This document shows, one piece after another, positions 36,846 through 47,042 of a stretch of 64,000 nucleotides of DNA (its first letter is position 1; each line of letters starts with the position of its first letter). Origin of the DNA: Symbiodinium natans. Its lineage: Eukaryota; Sar; Dinophyceae; Suessiales; Symbiodiniaceae. The position numbers and the translations under genes are program-made. Location of the stretch: contig CAJNDS010002800.1 of the NCBI GenBank assembly GCA_905221605.1, positions 127,501 through 191,500 of the forward strand. The letters run 5' to 3'. The notes below the pieces were generated by a model, which searched no databases, had not been told where the DNA came from, and saw only the letters and a program-made list of their open reading frames with translations.

Positions 36846-36912
36846 ATGCGTGACCCATCAGCGCCCAAGCTCTACATCCTTGAACACACAGATGGCGCAG
36901 GGCACAGGATGA
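35122..36912 (+). CDS. Fucosyltransferase-like protein, array copy B
   Basis: Exon 1 is 35,122-35,480 (start MRDPSAPKLYILEH, GT donor) and exon 2 starts at 35,961 after CTCAG|G. Motifs match copy A, including HLRRADL. Exon 2 differs from copy A at only a few bases over ~560. After residue ~310 a one-base insertion near 36,650 removes the copy A stop, so the frame runs through the spacer and ends at 36,912 inside exon 1 of copy C, in another frame. That gives 436 residues with an unrelated tail. The tail may instead be removed by an unrecognised intron. The intron is ~480 bases against ~98 in copy A. Confidence 0.68.
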
Positions 36913-38431
36913 AGTCCCTCATGGAAGCCATTGCTATCTCATGGAAGAACAAGTTAAACTTCGGAGGTCTCGTTGGCCAGCTGCAGCCTCTCACAGATCA
37001 GCACATCAACTTCCGCGTGGTGGTGGATGCAGTTTTTGGGCCAGATGCTTCCAAGAACTTCTTCATCCACAACATCAGCAGCAAGCCGAAATTCACGGAA
37101 GTCCAAAGTGCACGTGAGCTGGAAGGGAAGCTTTCCAGCTTCCAGCCTGGAGAGCTGTTGTACTGCCACGCTGTGAATGAGTGGCCACGGCCTCAGCCCA
37201 CGCGGTGTGCTCCGGAGAGTGAAGCTGTGGTTTGGGGTATGGGGTTGGGTTGAAGCTTATGTGAAACCCCTCTCGCTTCCGGACAATCTCTCTACGTCTG
37301 TCTGTCTGTCTGCCACCTCGGCAGGATGAGAGTAGGCGCTGTCGAACCATGAAGTGCACAGCATCGGAACCGGAAACTCAGCTTGCTGCTTTAGCACGAA
37401 GGCAGATGGAGCGAGGAACGATAAGGAACGTGCCCTAGACTCATCTCGTGCAAGTTGTGGTGCCACTCAAAGTCCGATATGGCGAAGAAACTGGTGGCGG
37501 AGATTGTTTGAATACGGCCTGTGAATGCGGAGGAGTCAGTTTCGACCGACACAAGCACATTCTACGCTTCCCGGATTTGGGGTTTCAGTGCCTGAGGGAT
37601 GCGACAAGCAAGCAGGGAACAGATGCTAGATGCTGTGCCAAAGCCTTTCGCCTTGTCGTGTCACGCTGAGTTGAGTTGTGTTGTGGAATCGGTCAACATC
37701 ACCAATCTATAAGTACTGAGTGCATTCAGTCTGGGCTGTCTCCTCGACTTAGCATCAGTGCGAGTGTCTGTCTGTGTGTCTCTCTGTGTCGGCGTGTGTG
37801 CATCAGATGGTTTGTTGATTGAACAACGTCCGAGAAGCTCAGGGGCTACGACCGCAGCGTGCCCACCAGTGACTATTTCCCCGGCTGGCTGAGAGATCAG
37901 ATGCGTAAACACCTGGATTTGCAGCCGGTGGCCTTTGCCGACGGCAAGATCTCTGTCGTGATGCACCTGCGGCGAGCAGACTTGGAAAGGAGTGACACCC
38001 GTGCCACTCCCGATTCGTACTACTACGGGCTTGCAAAGGAAATAGAGAAGCTGCTGCCGCCGGAAGATCTGGATTTTCATGTCTGGAGTTCCCCCAAGAA
38101 CATACCTGCTTTCGACTACCATTTCTGGAAATCGGAGGACTTCGATGGGTACCGGCAGCGTGGCATGACTGTGCATTTGGACGAGAAAATCGACGACAAC
38201 GACGACATGCTAAAGGCATGGGTCCACATGTCAAGGGCAGACATCTTCATAATGTCTCAAAGTTCCTTCTCGATGGTTCCGGCATACATGAACACCAACT
38301 GCGTGATCTTCCCGTCCAACATCGACTCACCTCTGGAGAACTGGGTCAATGGGAAGGATCCGCACCGAAGCAGCTACCGAGCTGAGCTGGCCAAGTGTGT
38401 GGAGCGTGCCAGAAAGGGGAGTCTGCAGTAG
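36846..38431 (+). CDS. Fucosyltransferase-like protein, array copy C
   Basis: Exons 36,846-37,204 and 37,843-38,431 (stop TAG) join in phase to give 315 residues. Exon 1 is nearly identical to copy B and exon 2 to both other copies, including HLRRADLERS and the FIMSQSSFSM region. The C-terminus differs: after CVER it ends within seven residues (ARKGSLQ), where A and B continue with a Lys/Ala/Ser/Gln-rich tail. The short form probably comes from the duplication breakpoint just downstream. Function is as for copy A. Confidence 0.72.
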
Positions 38432-39788
38432 CTGAGTTCCTCCGCCACCACCCTACAGTATACGTGGCTGAGCGAATGCACTTTGAGGCTTACGGGGTTG
38501 GGGATAGTTGGGAGCCTTATCGTAGTGGAGACTCGACAGGTGCAACAGTGCAACATGTCCTCCCTGTGCCAAGTAGCTTGGGTTCTGAACTCCAAGGGCC
38601 CAAAGGTACCCCAACCGACCCAACCTAAGCTAGAACCTAATTCGAAAGAAACCCAAAGGTGTTCCTGAACAGTTCAGCTTATGTTCTGCTCGGAGTTGTG
38701 GGCCAGGAATCTGAAAACAGACACCGTACAAGCACCACGCGCAGCCCAACGCGAAGCCCGGACACAGCTGCATGAAAAACGCACCCTAAACCCTACACAG
38801 CTACACCCCCCCCCTTTCCGGGAATATGAGAAAGCGGAGAGCAGAGAGCCATGCCGAGCCTGCGCGTGAGACCTCCTAGACATCGACGTGTGCCCAGTCC
38901 TCACGGACGCAGGCCCGGGCATGGAATAGAGGTGACGCAGGGTTGAAGGGGTGTTGGGGGTTGAAGCTTGTGACGTTTTTGTTTGCCGGGGGGGGGGGGG
39001 GGAAAGCTTTTCTTTTTGAAATCATAAAGCGGCTGGCCGTGCTCCAGCGCCCGGACTCTGCAGCAAAAGAAGACGCCCTTCCTCCATCACCTCCGCGGCA
39101 AAAAGGAAAGCACCCGGCCTCCACTGCAAAAACCTCTTGCCTCCTCATCAAAACACCGAGCCCAGCCTCCACAGGAAAGAACGCACCCCGCCTCCACAAC
39201 GAAGAACGCACAAGGCCTCCACAGCCAAAAAGCGCAGCAGAAACCAAAAGAAGCGAAAACTGTGTGCGAGAGGGCAGACAACCCTGGGGTTTCACCTGAG
39301 CTCTAGTTAAGCTTCGTGAATTTCAGCATACAGGTCCTTTTGAGTCATTACGTAGTCATTTCCTTGTTTTCACCAACACATATTTGTATGCATGTGTATG
39401 TTTGTATGAAAGCCATATCCCACACTGTACATAGAGGTCCTGCGCTAGGGCCTAAAACAGGTCCTAAACGGGCCACTGGAGTTCACACGAGAGTCTCCCT
39501 TTCGAGCAAGGTGAGCTTGACACCGTTTGTGGTGGCCACCGTCGCCAACCCGCAGGGCAACTTGGCAACTTCTTTACTGACGGACCTTGGCAAATGCTTC
39601 CGAAGGACAATGCAGGATCGAGGGACCTGCGCGACACTTATTGATCGCGATATGCCTGGAAATTATGTCCTATGATGTCCTCGAAAAATTCATGGGTGCC
39701 GGGCGTTTATGGGACGAGTTTGCCTGATCTCTACCTAAGACATGCCTCTGAAAGAACCGACGTTGCTGCCGAGGCTTGGGCACAGGAG
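38432..39788. other. Spacer between the array and the amidotransferase gene
   Basis: Contains a 15-base G run at 38,988-39,002, a CCTAAACCCTA stretch near 38,785 and unrecognised frames. Sequence at 39,490-39,670 is open on the + strand (PFVVATVANPQGN) and could be a 5' exon of the next gene or part of another. Confidence 0.4.
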
Positions 39789-42700
39789 ATGTGCAGCTTC
39801 TTGCTGGCCAACTTTCTTATAAATAACCTCACTTATGCCAACTACTTCCTGCAGTTCCGTGGGCCTGACGCTACGAACCGGTGGAAGGGCTACGGCGACT
39901 CGTACCAAATTCTGTAATTCTGCGCCCCACCCCATGCTGCCATCGAACACTTACGGCTCCGGGCCGGACTACGGCTTCGTGAGGAAGAAATTGGGTATTG
40001 GCTTGAAAAAGGTTTCAGGGTTCCTGTTCAACGCTTAGGGGGTCGCTAGCCACCCTGAGAGCATCTTAAGAAGGACTCAGCACTCCATCGGGGCGGCATA
40101 TTTGGCTGAGCAAAAGAACTTCTGAGCGATTGTTGCTGTGAATCGTTGATTAGGACCAGGAGGCTGCAGATGTGCTTGGGCTGCTTGACTTGCATGAGGA
40201 TATGACTTTGTACACAACTTGCTCCACATGACTGGCGAGAGGGTCCTCCAACCTTTCCAGCGCCCAGAAGATGGCCTGGTGGCTCTCTTTAATGGCAGCT
40301 TGCTACACATGGTGCTTCAGTTTTGCGCACTCCAAATAAGATTCTGCAGGGGATTCCCTTTTCGAAGCTGGTCTCGGTCACCGGGTTTTGGTCTCGGCAC
40401 ATGCCTTTTCCTGTAGGCCACTAGATGAAGGAGTGTTGAAGCACATGTTCTCGGCCGGTTGTTTGTAGCAGGGTCTACTTGGAAAATTCACTGATCGTTA
40501 TGGCTTCTTACAGCGCCGCTTTCCAGCAACGCCACTGCGTATCCAGCTCATACCTGTTTTGAGCAGCGTGTACTTGAGAAGCCAAATTGTGTTACGATCC
40601 TCACAAATGTCATAACGTCATAACCATGGTTCTAGTTGTGGGAAGGCTTCCGTTGCAATTGTTATGTCTTCGGTCTTCCTCTGCAGTAGAGCCTCGGCAA
40701 TGCACTTGTCATTGCTTACCATGTACCACAAGACCTCTTCCGATTAAGGAGAGATCTACAACTGGCAAGACCTACAGGGAGCTGGCGGCTCTTTCCGCTC
40801 AGATGCTCGGATTGGCTGGAAGGGTGTCGCAAGCATGACCTCCATTAGTATACTTGGAGAATTCGTTGAAACCAGCATGACCCAGGACGGCGATGCCATA
40901 CTCAGCGAGTACGTGCGCGGCCGGCCTTTTAAGAGATCCTTTCAGGAAGAGTTTGGGGGGACCTGTCACCCCGCTAAGTTGAGGTTCATCCGAAACTTCC
41001 ACACGCTTTTCTTCGATCTTCTCCTAATTCGGTTTTGAAACAGAGAGCGCGGCTGTGGAGCCAGCCACCCAGGTTTCGGGCAAAGATTCCCGCGCCATTT
41101 GGATGGTGAGTACGCCATTGCTGTCCTCGACTTTGTTAAGAGGGAAGTGATCCTAGCACGGGAGCCTCGACCAGATAAGCATCCCGAAACCTCAGAGACA
41201 AGCAGTCATGAGGGGGCGAAACGCGTGGACACTTCAATCCTTGAAACCTCTAGAATCTAGAGCTGTCAAGATCCAAGGCCAATGCAAGATTCCTAACCTC
41301 GGCCAAGGACACCTTTGGAACCAAGCCGCTGTGGTATGCCAAGCGTTCCGGCAAATTCGCTGTGTCGTCTTACGCTTCGGCGCTCCTGCGGCTTGGCTTT
41401 GAAGACGAGGACATCCGGCAAATTGAGCCCAACAGCATCGCCGTCTTTCAGTTGCCAGAGGGCGACGAGGTGGCCGAAGCGCTGCCACCAGCTGAAGCCG
41501 ATGAAGCATTTCCGCCACAAGCACCTCGTTTAGTGAAGAAGCTGGCTGTGTTTGAGTTCGACTTGCGACAGCACAAGACAGACACAAAAGACTGGAAAGC
41601 TGCCTTCCAAAGGGCAGTGCAAAGAAGGGCCGGAGCCTGGGCTTTTACTTGCGTACAAATGTTGAAACTCCTACGAACTTTTTTGGCTGTGCTAGTAAGG
41701 GAGAGATCTTGTCGTTGCATAGACAGATAAAGGTATGAAGCAGATGGTCGTGGGGAGGGAGACTCCCGCTATGTGTCTGAGCGATGGCTACGACAGCGGC
41801 GGCATCGCCCTATCGCTTGGCAAGCTGGAAATTCAGACGGCCATGTATACCGTACAGGCTCGAGAAGATGTCACGGTTCTGGTCGAACGATTCTTCCACC
41901 TGAGGACTCGGGAGCTCATTGCAAAGTTTTCGGACATTAAGGTTCTAATACGGAAATGGAGCGCAAACATGCCCTACACCGCCCTAGCTGCACCCCTAGT
42001 AGGGTCCCAAGGGCCACCGAATCGCCGAAAGGAAGCGTGGGATGAACGCCACTTGGAAGCTCACTCGGCTCTCCACCGAGAGCTTCGAACAAGAGAAGAC
42101 TTTCCTCAGAGAGGCGGCCGAACGAGTGCAGCTGCTTGGCACCCGAAAAGCGTTTGGGATGACGTTACAGGCTGTGGAACACCTCGATGGCTTTAGCTGC
42201 TTGAACGCCGCTAGGTTGCTCGTTTCCGGCGAATATCCCTGAGTTCGCCCCGCTGTACGGAAGCGAAAATCCAGAACCAGCCATCAAGCTTGCAGGTACA
42301 AGTTGCGCCCTGGCTACGCCAACGTGGATGACAAGGCGGCCGCCGGGCTGTCCTGGATCTACCGCCAGGCCTCTTTTGCTGAAGGTTTAGGACTTGGGCA
42401 CAGGGCTTGAGTGGTCCGTACATCAGACAACGGGGCCTTAATTTCAGGGGTCTTCAGGTTTTTTTTGAGACCAAAACCAGCTTCGGGGTGAGAATGATCT
42501 TGGGAATATTAAGTGGGGACTATCCGATGCCTTTGAACCGCTACGCCTGCTGAATTCCGAACCCCAAGACGGGCGACCCCCAAACTATGCACAGCTTGAT
42601 GTTTGGGCCAAAAAAGTCTTCGGTTTGAAACAGTCGCTGGGCGAACCCCAGAGCCAGGCCAGGACTGCGGGCCAGCGGCTTTTCTTGTCAGGCAGCGGTG

Positions 42701-43844
42701 CGGACGAGTCCATCTCGGACTATGGAAACACTGACAGAATTTGCAATGGGCTTTCTGTAGGCAGTCTGTTTAAGTTTTCGGCTCGATGAACTGTTGTGAC
42801 CTGGAACAGAGGAAATGCCGGCAGGGCGCTGGAGTTTCACAGCACGTTGAAGGGGGTGTTCCCCGCCAACTTGTGGGATGTCTTTCCTTGGCTCAACTTC
42901 TTCCGAGGGACGCAGCAGGACCTTTCAATTTTGTGGATGAGTGTTGATGCCTGTAAGGGCAGTGGCCGCGCATCCTTCCCCAAAATACTTCAGACTCAAC
43001 GCCCACCTGCCTGGAACAGAGGACTACCTGGCCAAGGAGGAGTGCACAGCCGGCGCACACGGCATTGAAGCACGCTATCCTTTCTTGGACCGGAGCCTGG
43101 TGTGACGGGGCACAATCTGTAGGATGCATGTCATATGACAGCTTAAGGGTGCTCAAGGAGCTTGAGGGCTTCTTGGAGATCTGAAGTTTCGGTTTGCCTG
43201 GGACTTTTCAGAGCAATCTTGACGGCCATGGCATCCTTTGCCCCTAAATCCACGAAGAGGTGCAGACTTTCAGAAGAATTTCAGACAAGAACCAAGGCAA
43301 GAGTACCTCTGGCTCACTGCGGACCTGAAGAACTCACTTTACAAGCTGCCTCTCCATCAGCTGCTCGAGGCCAGAGGTCAGTACCAGGTTGCGTTTTATG
43401 GTCACTGAAGAGGGATCTAGGCAGTTTGCCTCTCGGTGCTTCTGGGCTGCTTCTGGCGCCCGGATTTTTCGAAAAGAGCCACAGAGGGTTATGCTTGTAG
43501 CGTGTTCTAGCCTTCGGCCTGCACCGGACGAATCTTCCTTTTCAATCCAATTAGCCATGTAGGGTTACGCATGCATCAAGTCAACCAATCCCACCGAGCG
43601 GCGCTGTCACGTTCTCCAGCACGGTCGTGTCCCGGAACCTGGGCGTCCCCTCAGCTCCTCAGCAAACCCTCACAGCATAACCTTTCGTCAGGAGGAGCAG
43701 TTCCCCTTCACCCCTGGCGTGAAGCGCGGATTCTCTGCGGACCTCAACCTTGCGGGAGCCGATGCGGAGGCCAGCATGTCAAGCACAGCTCAAGTTGATC
43801 AAAACACCTTAGCTGCATGTGAGGCACTTAGTCAGCAGCCGTGA
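39789..43844 (+). CDS. Asparagine-synthetase-type glutamine amidotransferase, multi-exon
   Basis: Exons fitted: 39,789-888; 40,199-294; 40,749 to ~40,920 (internal limits uncertain); 41,073-161; 41,308-628; ~41,741-940; ~42,031-130; 42,296-368; 42,658-724; 42,812-918; 43,022-099; ~43,270-376; ~43,680-844 (stop TGA). The N-terminal class II amidotransferase domain has Cys2 (MCSFLL), FRGPDATN, LFN|GEIYN, LDGEYAIAVLDF and DTFGTKPLWYAK. The synthetase domain has a PP-loop CLSDGYDSGG, LSGSGADES, VFPANLWDVFPW and GAHGIEARYPFLDRSL. The family uses glutamine and ATP to amidate aspartate or a related carboxylate in the cytosol. MCS instead of MCG, and SDGYDSGG instead of SGGLDSS, point to a divergent subgroup, so the substrate may not be aspartate. 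Several introns fit only GC or GA donors. Two central exons are loosely defined. Confidence 0.85.
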
Positions 43845-44812
43845 GCCGTGAGTTGTGACACAAGAGGCCAGTACATCATAGCGCATCCTATGTCTGAATC
43901 CGTTCCGAGGCCCAGGCCCAGGCCAGAAGGAAGGATGACTCGGCCGAGCTGTGCCCCAGCAGAGATAATCCGAGGACTCTGCAAGCCTGCATCTGTTCGG
44001 AGACAGCTGAAAGCCATTAGAGACGCGCCAAATGTGCCGTGTGCTCTCGTGCACACGTCCGAGCATGTCCTAGCAACAAGGATGTCTCGCCCCTGCGACC
44101 AACATGGTGCCCATGAGTTTACATGCGGTTACATGCATGTGACGCGCATGCATCCACCTGCCCAGCTCGGCTCCACCCTTTGCGTCTGCCCAGTCGAGAA
44201 CGATTCTGGGCCTCCTTGGGCGTGGCCGGCAACGGCACGGTTGTCGTGGCCTCCTGCAGCCGCTGCGGGGAGGCGTGCCTGTTTTCCTCTACGATCTTTC
44301 TGATGTGTGTTTTGGGTTCCTTGGGTGCTGGCTGTGCTAGGGGAGGGATAGTAAGCGAGAGCCGTGCCTGAGCATTGAGCCAAGTTGAGCCCGCCCCTAC
44401 CATTTTGACCTCTCAGGCCTGAACCGCCCAAAAAGCTCTGAGAAGCTGAGAAGTGAGCTTCAAGAGTGAGGTTGAAATGGAGTCGGAGGAGATGTCCATG
44501 AGCCTAGCCAGTTCTAGAGGGTGGACTGCCGGACGTAGCCTTGAAGCTTGGAGATGCTCTTTGTTCTCAGGAAGCGAAACAAAGTTCTCCCTTCAACGCT
44601 TGTGGGCTGTATGGCTGCGGGAGACTGCAACAGTTTGACCAGGATTTGGAATTGGGGCATAGGGTTGTTGCTGTCTGCTTTGCAGCTTGTCCAGAACTCA
44701 GCGACGTCGTAACACCACACTCAAGTCCTTCCACTCCCGTTTAGTCGGGTTATTGCCTGCAACGGGTTGTGGATGTGGGTCAACCCTTAAACTGCCAGAC
44801 TTCAGACTTCAG
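43845..44812. other. Intergenic stretch
   Basis: Open frames on both strands between 43,850 and 44,400 overlap each other and have low-complexity composition. No motif was recognised. Confidence 0.4.
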
Positions 44813-44901
44813 GACGACGCTACCGGCCCACCCGCAACGGCTCATGGATGTGGTGTCGCTGGCGAGAGCCAAGGTTTTCATGGGCGAAGAACTTGCTTCA
44901 G
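44813..44901 (+). CDS. Candidate exon, unknown protein
   Basis: An AG|G-bounded stretch encodes HPQRLMDVVSLARAKVFMGE followed by ELAS, an amphipathic helix. The 3' boundary is uncertain. No family was recognised. Confidence 0.35.
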
Positions 44902-45299
44902 GGCTGGTTGGAGTTGTGCCCCAGGGCTGGTCGGAGTTGTGCCGAGTAGGGAGTTCCAAAACTTTCGTCATTCAGGGGATTATCATCACCGCCGGTGCCT
45001 TTTTGACAACTGTCACACATTCCAATTTAAGATCTCCTGTTGCTTCAGGGCAGATGGCGCTGGCCCAGACTCCTGCGCAAGCGCTTGCGCCGGAAGTCTG
45101 ATCGAAGGTGGGCTGCCGCTTGTCTTTCACAGCGCGAGGCGAAGCCCGACAGAGCACAAATGAGCTCGGCAGCTCCACCCAACATGAGTGCCAGTGTCGT
45201 GCGAGGGGTAGGACCTCTCGGTGAGCTTGAAGCCCGAAAGCCGCCCATCTTCACCACGCCAGACCTCATCTAGAAAGAGACTGAGCCTTCTTCGCCCTC

Positions 45300-45402
45300 T
45301 TCTGGACCTGGGCTCCGAGGAGATTATGCAGATGCTTCCCGCCGGCCAGCGTGCGCGGGAGGCACAGGAGAGCCTGCAGCATGAGCTTCACGGGCTTCCC
45401 TC
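45300..45402 (+). CDS. Candidate exon, unknown protein
   Basis: The stretch encodes LDLGSEEIMQMLPAGQRARE then a Gln/Glu/His-rich helix. It is followed by a GA microsatellite from about 45,455. Boundaries are approximate; it may belong with the exon at 44.8 kb. Confidence 0.33.
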
Positions 45403-45637
45403 CTGCGACCCCCTTTGTTTCATGTGCTGGTATATGCTGTTTCGCTTTCAGACAGGGAGGGGGAGGGAGAGAGAGAGAGAGGAAAATGAATCGGGCCGCC
45501 CGACAGAGGGGGGTTAGGTGCACAGAAAGAAAGAAAGGATTCATTTTCATGAGCGCTGGGACCATCAGGTTGAGGTGTAGGGGGCCTGAAAAATCAACAG
45601 AAGAAACGTGGACAACGGGAGAGGGATCATATTATGT

Positions 45638-45741
45638 GTGTATATATATATGTATGTATATATAGATACATACATTCATACATACACTGTATATGTACAT
45701 GTATGTATGTATGTACGTACGTACGTATGTATGTATGTATA
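45638..45741 (+). repeat. TATG / TACG microsatellite
   Basis: TA, TATG and GTAC units with TA-rich flanks; self-complementary, so hairpins are likely. Confidence 0.9.
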
Positions 45742-47042
45742 AAAGTCTAGATGTATGGACAGGGGAAAGGGACCCTGGCAATAAGAACTGTGGAGGACAT
45801 GTTCACGAATGCTTAACTCTCTCCAAACATCAGCCTGATCTGTCTTGCCTTTGGTCGCAATGGATCCTTCTCTCTCGACCCGCCTTGTCCTCCCAGTGGC
45901 GTTGATGATAATCGAGGGTGTGCCGGAACCCCTCCCGGGCTTGGGCTTGAATCTCCTATGCTTGGTGTTTGACTGTCTCTGGGATTTGGCTTCGATTTAG
46001 CCCGCAAGCTATCTCTGACTAAGAATTTTGGATGCCTGCTGGGCGATCCGCGGCTAGGCGGGTGGAAAATCAAAACAAGAACAGCTGCAGGACCAAGCGC
46101 CGGTAACTCCACCGCTGTCATTGGCAGCCGCCGCTGGGGCTGACCGGAACCACCGCGTGGTGATCCTTACCTCGTGCATGGAGGCCACATGTGGGCTTCG
46201 ACTGGCAGTTGAAGGCTTTGGGGGCGTGAGCTCTTCATGTTCTTGGAGGGTTATGTCGTGGCGCCTCGCATCAATCAGTTTGGCTCTATACTCTATACCC
46301 TTCCTGGAGATCAAGTTTGCCTTCGTTAGTGTCATCCTTCTTTCGTTCTGTCTCTCGTTCGTCACGTCCTTTGCTTCTGTCGACGTCCGCCTTCCCTGGC
46401 TGACGTGCGCATTTTGCTCGCGCGCTGCATCATCACACATCGATGAGGGACTGTTTCGAAAACAGAGATTCGACAGCCTCGTGGCAAAGCATCCTACACT
46501 CCGTGCCTGGTGATCTCCCAACGTCGCGCTGGCCTTCTGGTGCAGCAGGGTTTTCGCAAATGCCGCGTTGCGACGCAGTTCTGCCGGTCACGAGTACAAA
46601 CGTGTTCATGGAGAGGTTTACGCAAGCGCATTTTCAGCATGAGCAACCTACAACTTGCAGAGTCCTCCAGAGCCCAAGCGCGTCCGGCGGAGGGGCGCAG
46701 CTCACGTCATTCCGTAGCGAGTGGATGACGATGAGGCACCATGCGGCCCCCGAGTTCTTCCGTGGGAACTACGTAGGAACTGCGTGCATTGCGCACCTGG
46801 TCTCCTTGAACCGTTTTGTACCTCACACATGAAACCAGCTTGGTCGAGGTTATTGGCCGACAATTCTCATAGAAAAGCGGAATCTTGAGGCACGACAATG
46901 AACAGAGATGTCCGTTCTTTCATGCAGTCTTTTGGTGTTTGGCGTAGTGCGCCTCTGTGAACAAGCTGTAACTCGCTAGGGCTTCAGGCTACGAGCGCTG
47001 CTCAAACCGAGTTTTGAAGAAGATTCATGTTGAGGTGTTCGG
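45742..47042. other. Unresolved stretch
   Basis: Contains plus-strand frames of 130 codons (46,121-46,513) and 129 codons (46,443-46,832) that overlap in different frames, so at most parts are exons. No motif was recognised. Confidence 0.35.

Noticed and set aside
35977-36912. 311-codon frame read as one uninterrupted coding region
   Set aside because: It is exon 2 of array copy B plus spacer read-through; the last ~70 codons have no counterpart in copies A or C.
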